From: Arthrobacter pascens
Lineage (GTDB): Bacteria; Actinomycetota; Actinomycetes; Actinomycetales; Micrococcaceae
Length of the DNA: 64,000 bases
Reading direction: 5' to 3'
Assembly (NCBI RefSeq): GCF_017052465.1
Contig: NZ_JAFHKT010000111.1
Coordinates: 1 to 64,000, forward strand
Part shown: positions 26,861-35,427 of the stretch, piece by piece
Numbering within the stretch: position 1 is the stretch's first letter
Layout: every line of letters starts with the position of its first letter
Program-made: the position numbers and the translations under genes
Notes under the pieces: generated by a model
Told to the model about the DNA's origin: nothing
What the model saw: only the letters and a program-made list of their open reading frames with translations
The model's database searches: none

Positions 26861-29539
26861 TCAGCGGTAGGACACCGGCAGGTCGGGGTCGAGGGCGGCG
26901 GAGTCGAGCGCCTCCACGGCGCCGAGGTCCGGCCCAGGGACAGCGCCGCCGCCCGGCTCCCCGTTCACCCGGGGGGCAATTTCCTGGCTCATATCGTTGA
27001 CCGCCCGCCAGAACCTGGGGTCATGCCAGTAACCGGTGTGGCTCAGCACCGGAGGACGTGGCTGGCCGAACACGAACCTGTCGGTCGCAGGATCGGCCAG
27101 GCGCACGTCGATGTTCCGGACCTCCCAGCCGTCCGTCACAACAGGCCCGCCAATGTAGTCCGTGGCGTAGTAGACATTGCGCCACCGGACCTGGGCAGTT
27201 CCGCCTCTGCCCCGGGCCAGGTTCTGCAAGAGCTCATCGCTGAGCAGCGCGGGAAAGGCCCACCGGTACAGCTTTGCCAGAGGCGAACCCAGAGTTACCA
27301 GCCCGACGGCGGGGTCCTCCGGTGAGCGTTTAGACTCGCGTGCCAGCACGGCGGCTGCGAGCGCGCTCCCCTGGGAGTGGGCCACCAACACCACCGGACC
27401 CTCGAAATCATGCAACCACCAAATGCGGCGCGTCAGCTCCGGCACCGCCCGCTCGGTGTACGACGGCGGCGCGAACGGGTGGAAGGAACGCGGAAAGAAG
27501 GTCCCCACGTCAAACGCTGACATCAGCGCCTTCCGTACCTTCTCCCGCCGGAACATTGCCCTGACCACCGCCCCGTACAGCAAAGGCAACAGCACACTTA
27601 CCGACGTCGTCAGCCCTATGACCCAGGGAGGAGGAACATAGACCCTGGTGATGAAGAGGGCCACGGCGACGGTGCCCCCCACAGCGATTCCGATCGTCAG
27701 CACGGCTGCAGCGGCGGGAGCCCACTTACCGATAAGGTGAGCCCGGGCCACGCCCCGCACCCATGCAGTTGGACGCGGGCTGCTGCTGCTTCTTGCAGCG
27801 TTCTGTGACTGAACGTTGTCAATTCTGTCTCCAGAAAAGTCCACTTCGAACGCAGAGACATCCCATGCGGCTCTGCGCTCTGCGGACGATCCCTCCCAGA
27901 ATTCCTGATGGGCGAAACGCACTCCCGCCCGCCTGTCTTCCAACTCGTAGTCACCTTTCAACCGCTCCATGACTTTCCGAGCCGTTATTCTCGATCCGAT
28001 GACCAGCGCGAGCAGGACGGTGATGCCGAAAAGCGCAAGCACAATGATCAGCGCGAGTGACAGCGCCGCGGTGACCTGAATGATGGGACCAGGGACCCAC
28101 AAGATTGGACCCGAGCCGTCTCCTCCCTCTGGTGCCGCGCCGCCTCCTGAGAGCAGGGGCTCGACGTCGTGTGGCCCGTAGCCGTACCTGACCTCGCCCA
28201 GGCCCTGGATCACCAGCGCCATCAGTGACAGCAGCACGGCATTGGCAACAATGAGGGCCACAACATTCAAGACCAGGGGAGCCGCAAACGGGAACACTTT
28301 GAGTGAACCGTTTGCCTGTTTTCGCGCCGCCCTCAGGCGATGGGTTTCATGCTGCGTCTCCCTCCACGCTTTACGCCAACGGGCGCCCCAGGCATACACG
28401 AGGTGGGCGCCCAATAGGACCAGCAGAAACAGGACAAACATCCACGCCACGGTGACCGACGAGCCGAGCCCTGGCAGCACTCCCGCGGGCTGAGCCGAGA
28501 CCCCTGTTCCACCCTGGGCAGCAGATCCGCTCGGGGCAGCCGTGAATCCGGGAAGCAGCCCTGCAGCAATGACTGCGAGCAGCAGGATGAGCCAGGAAAC
28601 GATGAGTGCGGCCTTGGCACAGTCCTCGCGCACGTTGTCCCACCGGAGCATCAGGGACACAGCAATCAGCATGGCAACCGAGGCGGTGACGGCAAACAGG
28701 GCGCTCCCGGCAGCATCAGCACTGGAAAGGGGCCGGAACTCTGCGAGCTTGAACACGCCCCACCCCAGAAGCCCGGTGGTTACCGCCAGGAAGGCCGCGA
28801 GGTGCAGGTCCGACAGGTGCTGATGCCACCGGCGTCCCGACCAGAAGTCCACGTGCCGCAGCCCTCCCTTCTGCGCGGCCGCGCACATGCTGCTGGGAGC
28901 AGGCAAGGAGTCTTCCGGAGTCGGCGGTTCCACGCGCTCATAGCTGTTACGGGATCTGAGTGACAAAAAGTAAAAAAGAACGGCAATGGCAACGGGCCCG
29001 GAGATACCCACGGCGAGCCGCATACCCGGACGCTCGGGTGCCAGTGTGGCCAGCCACGGAATGAAACCCAGCCGGGCGCGGCAGGCGTCCAGCCCCAGGC
29101 ATTGGTAGGCGATCACGTCAAAGCTAAGGATGGACACCATCACCGCGCTGCTGATCGTCAACGCCAACGCTGCCAGCCGGGCCAGCCACCGGAAAGACGG
29201 CGTGGTCGGCTCTGCGGATCCTTCATGCTCGCCGGATTTCACGGACCGGCGTGCCATCCATCCCGCCATATTTGCCAGCATCGACGGCAGCAAGGCCGTC
29301 CACAGGACACGAAGAGGTGAGTGTGATGTCAGCCCTCCCCATGAGTAAGCCTCGCGATGCCGTCCCCCATCGTCCGTTGTCCGGTAGAAACCCGCAATTT
29401 TGTCACCCGCCACCTTCTTCGGGTGCATATCGACGAGAATTTCTTCCGGTGGCGTTCCGCCCACCCCATGCACGCGTATTTCCGTCAGAATGCCGGAATT
29501 CTTCCGGGATTGCTGCGCTGAGTTGACGCTCTCATTCAT
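26861..29539 (-). CDS. Large polytopic membrane protein with C-terminal alpha/beta-hydrolase domain
   Basis: I do not recognise a named family. The 892-residue protein begins with a hydrophilic part containing EIRVHGVGGTPPEEIL, which resembles the first strand and oxyanion loop of a lipase. About ten membrane segments follow between residues 95 and 660. The C-terminal 220 residues hold VVLVAHSQGSALAAAVL, a GxSxG-like nucleophile elbow (AHSQGSA), followed by LVTLGSPLAKLY. A split hydrolase with its first motif at the N terminus and the nucleophile at the C terminus is conceivable. The small membrane ORF just upstream on the same strand ends seven bases before this start, so they are probably cotranslated. 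ATG 29539 is preceded by GGGTAAG. Confidence 0.75.
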   Translation of the reverse strand: MNESVNSAQQSRKNSGILTEIRVHGVGGTPPEEILVDMHPKKVAGDKIAGFYRTTDDGGRHREAYSWGGLTSHSPLRVLWTALLPSMLANMAGWMARRSVKSGEHEGSAEPTTPSFRWLARLAALALTISSAVMVSILSFDVIAYQCLGLDACRARLGFIPWLATLAPERPGMRLAVGISGPVAIAVLFYFLSLRSRNSYERVEPPTPEDSLPAPSSMCAAAQKGGLRHVDFWSGRRWHQHLSDLHLAAFLAVTTGLLGWGVFKLAEFRPLSSADAAGSALFAVTASVAMLIAVSLMLRWDNVREDCAKAALIVSWLILLLAVIAAGLLPGFTAAPSGSAAQGGTGVSAQPAGVLPGLGSSVTVAWMFVLFLLVLLGAHLVYAWGARWRKAWRETQHETHRLRAARKQANGSLKVFPFAAPLVLNVVALIVANAVLLSLMALVIQGLGEVRYGYGPHDVEPLLSGGGAAPEGGDGSGPILWVPGPIIQVTAALSLALIIVLALFGITVLLALVIGSRITARKVMERLKGDYELEDRRAGVRFAHQEFWEGSSAERRAAWDVSAFEVDFSGDRIDNVQSQNAARSSSSPRPTAWVRGVARAHLIGKWAPAAAAVLTIGIAVGGTVAVALFITRVYVPPPWVIGLTTSVSVLLPLLYGAVVRAMFRREKVRKALMSAFDVGTFFPRSFHPFAPPSYTERAVPELTRRIWWLHDFEGPVVLVAHSQGSALAAAVLARESKRSPEDPAVGLVTLGSPLAKLYRWAFPALLSDELLQNLARGRGGTAQVRWRNVYYATDYIGGPVVTDGWEVRNIDVRLADPATDRFVFGQPRPPVLSHTGYWHDPRFWRAVNDMSQEIAPRVNGEPGGGAVPGPDLGAVEALDSAALDPDLPVSYR

Positions 29540-29548
29540 CACTTACCC

Positions 29549-29746
29549 TTATTTGTCATCAGTGAACGGGGCCAAGTGCTGTGGCTTGTGAGGCAAATCT
29601 TCGACCTCAAAGATTGTCTTGTCCAGAGACTTAACGCTTCGCAGGAAAAGCAAACCACCCGACCATGTGAGCGCCGCGGCGGCCCAGAAGGTCCACAAGA
29701 GGGGAATGGGGGGCTGCCGCCCCCCATTCAAGGCTGGCCCACGCAC
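29549..29746 (-). CDS. Small one-span membrane protein (hypothetical)
   Basis: A 65-residue frame with one strong membrane segment (PLLWTFWAAAALTWSGGLLFL) and an acidic, hydrophilic tail (SVKSLDKTIFEVEDLPHKPQ). The composition is that of a real small membrane protein. It ends directly before the large hydrolase gene on the same strand, which favours coupling. The start (GTG 29746) lacks a good ribosome site and lies over a perfect hairpin; TTG codons slightly inside are alternatives. The overlapping frame at 29539-29727 is Arg/Pro-rich and looks like a shadow. Confidence 0.5.
   Translation of the reverse strand: MRGPALNGGRQPPIPLLWTFWAAAALTWSGGLLFLRSVKSLDKTIFEVEDLPHKPQHLAPFTDDK
29704..29729. 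repeat. Perfect 10-bp hairpin at the start of the small ORF
   Basis: GAATGGGGGG pairs with CCCCCCATTC around the 6-base loop CTGCCG. It has no T tract on either side, so it may be a translational or processing element instead of a terminator. Confidence 0.75.
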
Positions 29747-29920
29747 AAGTTTTTCTGAACGGACTGCCTAAATACTTCGACTGAAGCAGCGGACAGGACG
29801 CTTTGCAGGCGCAAGTTTCTTGTTTTCGCGGCTATTTTTCACGGCGTCAGAGTCTCACTCTGTCCGCACAGTGAATCACTTTTCGGTTGGTAGATTTTCG
29901 GCAGGCTGCGGGGGCCAGAA

Positions 29921-31165
29921 ATGAAACACTTAAGAATTGTCCTGTATTCGCATGATTCTCTCGGCTTGGGCCACGTGCGGCGAAACCTTTCACTGGCCAG
30001 CGCCCTGAGCCGCCGGCTTCCGGGTCTGACGGGGCGGCAGGTCACCGGCATCCTGGTGGCAGGGACTGCCCTCGCGCCGGGATTCCGAATCCCCGCCGGA
30101 TGGGACTGGGTGATCCTGCCCGGAGTCATGAAGGGGCCCGGCGGGTATCAGCCCCGGGACCTGTCCGTTCCCATGCAGGACCTCGTGTCCCTGCGCGGAC
30201 AGCTGCTGGATTCGCTGCTGCGGGGCTTCAACCCGGACCTGGTCATTGTTGACCGGCACCCGACGGGAATCCATCTGGAACTGGACGGAGCACTGCGCCG
30301 GCTCCGCGCCCGCAGTTCAGCCCGGGTGGTCCTGGGGCTGCGCGAAGTTCTCGACTCCCCCGAAGCGGCGATCGCCGAGTGGGACTGCATCGGCGGAGCC
30401 CGCCGGGTCCAGGAACTCTTTGACGCAGTCTGGATTTATGGAGACCGCCTGGTTCACGATCCTGTGGCAGCCGGTGAGATTCCGGCCGCGTTGCGGCGGA
30501 TGGTCAGTTACACCGGCTACCTGGCCGCCGGCCGCCCTGAGGGTTCCGGAAAGCTGAGGATTACCGGCAGGTACGTCATGACCACCGTCGGCGGCGGAGC
30601 CGACGGCTACGCGCTGGCCCGGCTGGCCGCAGCCGCACCGCTGCCCGCCGGACTGCGGCACCTCATTGTCGCCGGACCCCAGATGCCCAAAGCACAACGG
30701 CATGATCTGAGGCGGCAGGAGCGTCCCGGCGTCGTCATTGTCAAGGCACTCGACGACATGCTGGCGCACCTGAGCAACGCTGACGCCGTCGTCTCCATGG
30801 GCGGGTACAACTCGGTCTGCGAGATCCTCAGCACGGCGGCTCCAGCCCTGATCGTTCCGCGGGACCACTCCCGCAGTGAGCAGAAGATCCGGGCCGCCTC
30901 ACTCGCCGCCGCCGGATATTTGGAGCAGCACGACCTGGCCACACTGACGCCTGACGTGCTGGCAACCTGGATCGCCGGCCGGGCGGGCACCCGGGTGGAC
31001 CGCCGATCCGCGCAACTCAACGGGCTGGCACGGGTGCCGGGACTCGCCGCAGACCTCTTGCAGGAACCCGGGCTCATTCCGCCGCTGCACGACGAAATCA
31101 CAAGCGACCGGCTCAACAGGCTGGCGCAGAGCCTACGGAAAGGTGCGGCACATGCAGCCGTCTGA
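29921..31165 (+). CDS. MurG/GT28-like glycosyltransferase
   Basis: A GT-B transferase of 414 residues. The N terminus has YSHDSLGLGHVRRNLSLASAL, the GxGHxxR pattern of MurG-like enzymes, and the C-terminal half has ALDDMLAHLSNADAVVSMGGYNSVCEILS, followed by PALIVPRDHSRSEQKIRA. This C-terminal donor site is typical of GT28 (UDP-sugar users). ATG 29921 starts the first gene of a long coupled operon. The acceptor is unknown; as first gene it may build or extend the lipid- or peptide-linked glycan that the ABC protein at 33568 moves. Confidence 0.82.
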   Translation: MKHLRIVLYSHDSLGLGHVRRNLSLASALSRRLPGLTGRQVTGILVAGTALAPGFRIPAGWDWVILPGVMKGPGGYQPRDLSVPMQDLVSLRGQLLDSLLRGFNPDLVIVDRHPTGIHLELDGALRRLRARSSARVVLGLREVLDSPEAAIAEWDCIGGARRVQELFDAVWIYGDRLVHDPVAAGEIPAALRRMVSYTGYLAAGRPEGSGKLRITGRYVMTTVGGGADGYALARLAAAAPLPAGLRHLIVAGPQMPKAQRHDLRRQERPGVVIVKALDDMLAHLSNADAVVSMGGYNSVCEILSTAAPALIVPRDHSRSEQKIRAASLAAAGYLEQHDLATLTPDVLATWIAGRAGTRVDRRSAQLNGLARVPGLAADLLQEPGLIPPLHDEITSDRLNRLAQSLRKGAAHAAV

Positions 31166-32405
31166 GCCGGTGACCGCCTACGTCCTGAAGGTGTATCCCC
31201 GCTTCTCCGAGACGTTCATTGTCTCGGAAATCCTGGCCCGGGAGGCCCGTGGGGAGCGGATTGAAATCTTTGCCCTCCGTCCCACCACCGACGCCAGGTT
31301 CCATCCCGAGCTGGCGCGCGTCAAGGCGCCCGTCACCTACCTTGGCCGGCCGCAGTCCAGCAGCGGGGTGTGGGAGAGCTTCCGGACAGCTGCCTCGGCA
31401 GGCCTTACCGACGACGTGGCGCGGGCCTTCGGCGAACTCGCCGCGGCCGACCCCGACGATGCCGTCCAGGCCATCAACCTGGCTACCGAACTGCAGCGTC
31501 GCAACGTCCGCCACCTGCACGCACACTTCGCCTCCGCAGCAACCGCCGTCACCCGGCTCGCCTCCCTGATCACCGGGATCCCCTACTCGTTCACGGCGCA
31601 CGCAGCGGACATTTTCCGCGACACCGTCAGCCGGGAGGACCTGCGGGCAAAGCTGTCCGACGCCCACCACGTGGTCACCATCAGCGACTACAACCTGCGG
31701 TATCTGCGCCACCACTTTCCGCAGCAGGCCGACCGGCTCCGGCTGGTCCGGAACGGCCTGGAACTGGCCCGCTTCACCTACCGCGACCCCAGGCCGGTCG
31801 GCACCACGGTGCGGATGGCCGCCGTCGGACGGCTCGTGGAAAAGAAGGGGTTCCAGCACCTCCTGCCGGCGCTGGCCTCCCTCATCGGCTCGGGTGTCCG
31901 TGCCGACGTCCGCATCGCCGGCACCGGCACGATGGCCGAGGAACTGCAGTCCGCTCTCGACGGGCTCGGGCTCAGCCGCCATGTCCGGATGCTCGGCCCG
32001 CAGACCCAGGACCAGATCCACGAACTGCTTGACTGGGCCGACGTCTTCGTCGCACCGTGCGTGGTGGGTTCGGACGGCAACGCCGACGGCATCCCCACCG
32101 TGCTGCTCGAAGCAATGGCGACGGGCACGCCCTGCGTTTCCACCACCGTTACCGGGATACCCGAGGTCATCCGCGACGGCAGCACCGGTGTCCTCGTCGA
32201 ACCCGGCAACCCCGCCGCGCTGGCCGCGGCGATCCGGCGGATCACCTTGCCCGGGGCGGACCGGACGCTGCTGGCCCGCAACGCCCGGGCCCTCATCGAG
32301 CAGGAGTACGACGCCGGGCGGCAGGCCACTGCCCTGCGTCGCCTCTCGCTCCAGACACTTCCGCAACGCCCCGATCGTCGCGAACATCCAGAGGCGGTGG
32401 CCTGA
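31152..32405 (+). CDS. Family 4 glycosyltransferase
   Basis: A 417-residue GT-B enzyme: YVLKVYPRFSETFIVSEI at the N terminus, HAHFASAATAVTRLASLI, then VGRLVEKKGFQHLLPAL and VAPCVVGSDGNADGIPTVLLEAMATGTPCVSTTVTGIPEVI, where the E-x7-E motif of GT4 is clear. The ATG at 31152 has GGAAAGG upstream and overlaps the preceding gene. It resembles colanic-acid-type transferases such as WcaL, but substrate is not deducible. The stop overlaps the next ATG by one base. Confidence 0.88.
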   Translation: MQPSEPVTAYVLKVYPRFSETFIVSEILAREARGERIEIFALRPTTDARFHPELARVKAPVTYLGRPQSSSGVWESFRTAASAGLTDDVARAFGELAAADPDDAVQAINLATELQRRNVRHLHAHFASAATAVTRLASLITGIPYSFTAHAADIFRDTVSREDLRAKLSDAHHVVTISDYNLRYLRHHFPQQADRLRLVRNGLELARFTYRDPRPVGTTVRMAAVGRLVEKKGFQHLLPALASLIGSGVRADVRIAGTGTMAEELQSALDGLGLSRHVRMLGPQTQDQIHELLDWADVFVAPCVVGSDGNADGIPTVLLEAMATGTPCVSTTVTGIPEVIRDGSTGVLVEPGNPAALAAAIRRITLPGADRTLLARNARALIEQEYDAGRQATALRRLSLQTLPQRPDRREHPEAVA

Positions 32406-33565
32406 TGCGTGTCGCCTACATCTGCGCGGACCCCGGAGTGCCTGTCTTTGGCACCAAGGGTTCCTCCGTCCACGTCCAGGAGATCGTTCGCGCCTGGCGC
32501 CGGGCCGGGGCCGAGGTTACGGTCTACTGCACCCGGCGGGGTACTGAGCGGCCTGCGGACCTGGCGGACCTGCCCGTCGTCGAGATCCGGCCGGAATCCG
32601 CGTCCGGGGCGGGGCGGGAAAAGGCCATCCGGGAAGCGGCCGCCGCGCTCGCCCATGCTGTTGTGCGGGACGGCTGCGACCTTGCCTATGAACGCTATTC
32701 GCTGTTCAGCGCCGCCCTTGCCACGGTCACTCAGGTCCTCCGGGTCCCGGCTGTGCTGGAGGTGAACGCGCCGCTGATCGAGGAGCAGCAGCAATACCGT
32801 GAGCTCCACGATGCCGGGCTGGCGAAAGGAATGCTGTGCACGAACGCCGCCGCGGCCACTGTCGTCGCGTGCGTCTCGGAGCCCGTCGTGCAGTGGGTGG
32901 AGCGCAGGGTTCCCGGGGCCAGGACCCTGCTGGCTCCCAACGGCGTCAACACCGAACGCGTCACGCCCCGCGTCGTCGGCCGGAAACGCTCCGGCCCCCT
33001 GACCGTAGCTTTCGTGGGAACACTCAAGCCCTGGCACGGCGTCGGTTATCTGCTCGAAGCCGTGGCCCTGGCCAATGCCGGCACCGCCCGCCACACCTGG
33101 TCGGCGACGATCATAGGCGACGGACCATGCCGCCAGGATCTCGAGCGGCAGGCCGCGGAGCTCGGCGTGGAGGCAGAGTTCACCGGGGCAGTACCTCCGG
33201 CCGCCGTGCCGGGTTTGCTGCATGCGTGCGACGCCGCCGCCGCGCCATACCCGCAGCCCGTGCCCGGCCGGGATGACTACTTTTCGCCGCTGAAGGTTTA
33301 CGAGTACCTGGCCGCGGGCATGCCGGTGATCGCCTCGGAGGTCGGGCAGATTCCCGCCATCCTGCAGCACGGGCACACCGGGATCCTGGTCCCGCCGTCC
33401 GATCCCGCTGCACTCGCGGCTGCGCTGGCAAGGCTGGCGTCCAGCGAGGAGCTGCAGGCCCGCCTCGGCGCCCAGGCGAGGGCCGCCGCCGTCGCGCTTT
33501 ACAGCTGGGACAGCGTACTGGCAACCATCCACCAAGCACTGATGAATGACATGAGGGTGGCCTGA
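32405..33565 (+). CDS. Family 4 glycosyltransferase (second)
   Basis: A 386-residue GT4 protein: GVPVFGTKGSSVHVQEIVRAW at the N terminus (sugar-acceptor loop), AVLEVNAPLIEEQQ, LLAPNGVNTERV, VAFVGTLKPWHGVGYLLEA, and SPLKVYEYLAAGMPVIASEVGQIPAIL with the EYLAAGMPV signature. Translation restarts at TGATG where the upstream stop and this ATG overlap. Together with its two neighbours it gives three successive transferases, enough for a short oligosaccharide. Confidence 0.88.
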   Translation: MRVAYICADPGVPVFGTKGSSVHVQEIVRAWRRAGAEVTVYCTRRGTERPADLADLPVVEIRPESASGAGREKAIREAAAALAHAVVRDGCDLAYERYSLFSAALATVTQVLRVPAVLEVNAPLIEEQQQYRELHDAGLAKGMLCTNAAAATVVACVSEPVVQWVERRVPGARTLLAPNGVNTERVTPRVVGRKRSGPLTVAFVGTLKPWHGVGYLLEAVALANAGTARHTWSATIIGDGPCRQDLERQAAELGVEAEFTGAVPPAAVPGLLHACDAAAAPYPQPVPGRDDYFSPLKVYEYLAAGMPVIASEVGQIPAILQHGHTGILVPPSDPAALAAALARLASSEELQARLGAQARAAAVALYSWDSVLATIHQALMNDMRVA

Positions 33566-33567
33566 CA

Positions 33568-35427
33568 ATGAACCTAAAAGCACAGAAAAAGCGCCCGGCC
33601 CGCGGCACAGAATCGGGGCTGCGCCGCACACTGCGGTGTGTGCGTCCGCACCTTCGGGGCCACCGGCTGTTGATGTCGGGCGGCTTCTCCGCGCTCGCAT
33701 TCGATGTGGTCTTCCGCTTGGTGGAGCCGTGGCCGGTGAAGCTGGTGGTCGACGCCGTCTCCCGTGCCCTGGGCGCGACCCTGCACAAGCCCGGTCCCGC
33801 CATGGAGGCCAGCCTGCAGGCACTCGTGCTGTGCGGCGCAGCCGTGGTGGCCATCGCGTTGGGCCGGGCGGTGGCCAATTACTGGTCCGCAGTCTGCTTC
33901 GCCCTCGTCGGGTCCCGGATGGCCGCGGACCTGCGGGCCCGCACCTTCCGCCACGTCCAGAGCCTGTCCATGCGCCACCACACCCGTGCCTCCACCGGCG
34001 ACACCGTCCAACGCTTGGTGGGCGATGTCTCCCGCCTGCAGGAAGTCGCAGTCACCGCTGGGCTGCCGCTGCTGGGCAACATGGTCACCCTGGTCCTGAT
34101 GACCGGCATCCTGCTTTGGCTCGACCCGTTGCTCGCCCTGGTCGTGTTCCTCGCCGGAGGAGTGTTCGTGCTGCTCTCCCGCGCCAGCTCCGGCCAGATC
34201 ACCGCCGCGGCAGGCAACTCCCGCAAAGGCGAAGGACAACTCGCCACCACCGCCGCCCAAACACTCGGCGCCATCCGCGAAGTCCAGGCCTACGGCCTCG
34301 AGGACACCATCAGTTCCGGCTTCCGCAAGAGCAACCAGGCCGCACTTGGCACCGGCGTCGCTGCGCTGCGGCTGGCGGCCGGACTCGAACGGCGCACCGA
34401 TGTGCTGATCGGCGTTGCCACCGCGGTTGTCCTGGCCGGAGGCGGCTGGCGCGTACTGGAGCACGCCATTACCCCCGGCGACCTCGTGGTGTTCCTGATG
34501 TACCTCAAGACCGGCATGAAACCGCTCAAAGACCTCGCCAAGCAGACCGGCCGGATCGCCCGAGCCACTGCCTCCGGCGAACGGGTAGCCGACCTGCTCG
34601 AAGCCCAGACCGACCTGCCCGAGGCCGCCCACGCGCGGCACCTGAACAGAAGCCGCCCGGACATCGTCCTGGACAACGTCTCCGCCGGCCACGGCGAAGG
34701 GACCGTGCTGCACGGCATCGACCTCACCATCCCCGCCGGAGAACATCTGGCTATCCTAGGTCCCTCCGGCGCGGGAAAATCCACCCTCGCCAGCCTGATC
34801 CTGCGCATGATCGATCCGAGCAGCGGGTCCGTCCGGATAGGCGGGGACGACCTCCGCGACCTCACTATCGCCTCCGTCCGCTCCCACGTGTCCATCCTCC
34901 TCCAGGACTCCGTACTCTTCGGCACGTCAGTCCGGGACAACATCCGCTTTGGCCGGCTGGATGCCACTGATCACGACATCGAGGAGGCCGCCACTCTGGC
35001 GCAGGCCGACGGGTTCATCCGTGCCCTGCCGGACGGATACGACACCGTCCTGGGCGAAGCTGCCAAGGACCTCTCCGGTGGCCAGCGTCAACGCCTCGCG
35101 ATAGCCCGAGCCATTCTCCGGCGGGCGCCGATCATCATCCTCGACGAGGCCACTGCCGGGCTGGACCCCGTTTCACGGAACTCCGTCCTGCAGGCCCTCG
35201 CCGCCCTGACCCGGGACCGGACCTCCATCACCATCACCCACGACGCCCACTCCGCCCGCTCCTGTGACCGGATCATCTGGCTGGAACACGGACGCATCTT
35301 GGAAGCAGGGCGCCCAGAGGAACTGCTCAGGGACCCCGTGTCCAGGTTCGCCCGCTGGATTGAGGACCAAGATCCCGCCCAGTACGGAGGCGAAAAGACA
35401 GATGACGTCACGGTGAATGTGCCATGA
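33568..35427 (+). CDS. ABC exporter (fused permease and ATPase, ABCB/MsbA type)
   Basis: A half-transporter of 619 residues that should work as a homodimer in the membrane. The N-terminal 310 residues form the six-helix domain (for example ALVLCGAAVVAIALGRAVA and MVTLVLMTGILLW). The ATPase has Walker A GPSGAGKST, the Q-loop in ILLQDSVLFGTS, signature LSGGQRQRLAIA, Walker B IIILDEAT and switch His in ITITHD. Genes of this type next to glycosyltransferases usually flip lipid-linked glycans or export a small glycosylated product. The stop overlaps the next ATG (ATGA). Confidence 0.93.
   Translation: MNLKAQKKRPARGTESGLRRTLRCVRPHLRGHRLLMSGGFSALAFDVVFRLVEPWPVKLVVDAVSRALGATLHKPGPAMEASLQALVLCGAAVVAIALGRAVANYWSAVCFALVGSRMAADLRARTFRHVQSLSMRHHTRASTGDTVQRLVGDVSRLQEVAVTAGLPLLGNMVTLVLMTGILLWLDPLLALVVFLAGGVFVLLSRASSGQITAAAGNSRKGEGQLATTAAQTLGAIREVQAYGLEDTISSGFRKSNQAALGTGVAALRLAAGLERRTDVLIGVATAVVLAGGGWRVLEHAITPGDLVVFLMYLKTGMKPLKDLAKQTGRIARATASGERVADLLEAQTDLPEAAHARHLNRSRPDIVLDNVSAGHGEGTVLHGIDLTIPAGEHLAILGPSGAGKSTLASLILRMIDPSSGSVRIGGDDLRDLTIASVRSHVSILLQDSVLFGTSVRDNIRFGRLDATDHDIEEAATLAQADGFIRALPDGYDTVLGEAAKDLSGGQRQRLAIARAILRRAPIIILDEATAGLDPVSRNSVLQALAALTRDRTSITITHDAHSARSCDRIIWLEHGRILEAGRPEELLRDPVSRFARWIEDQDPAQYGGEKTDDVTVNVP

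Noticed and set aside
31778..33823. 681-codon open frame on the minus strand, opposite two glycosyltransferases
   Set aside because: It crosses two well-defined GT4 genes on the other strand and is Arg/Pro/Gly-rich with no motif.
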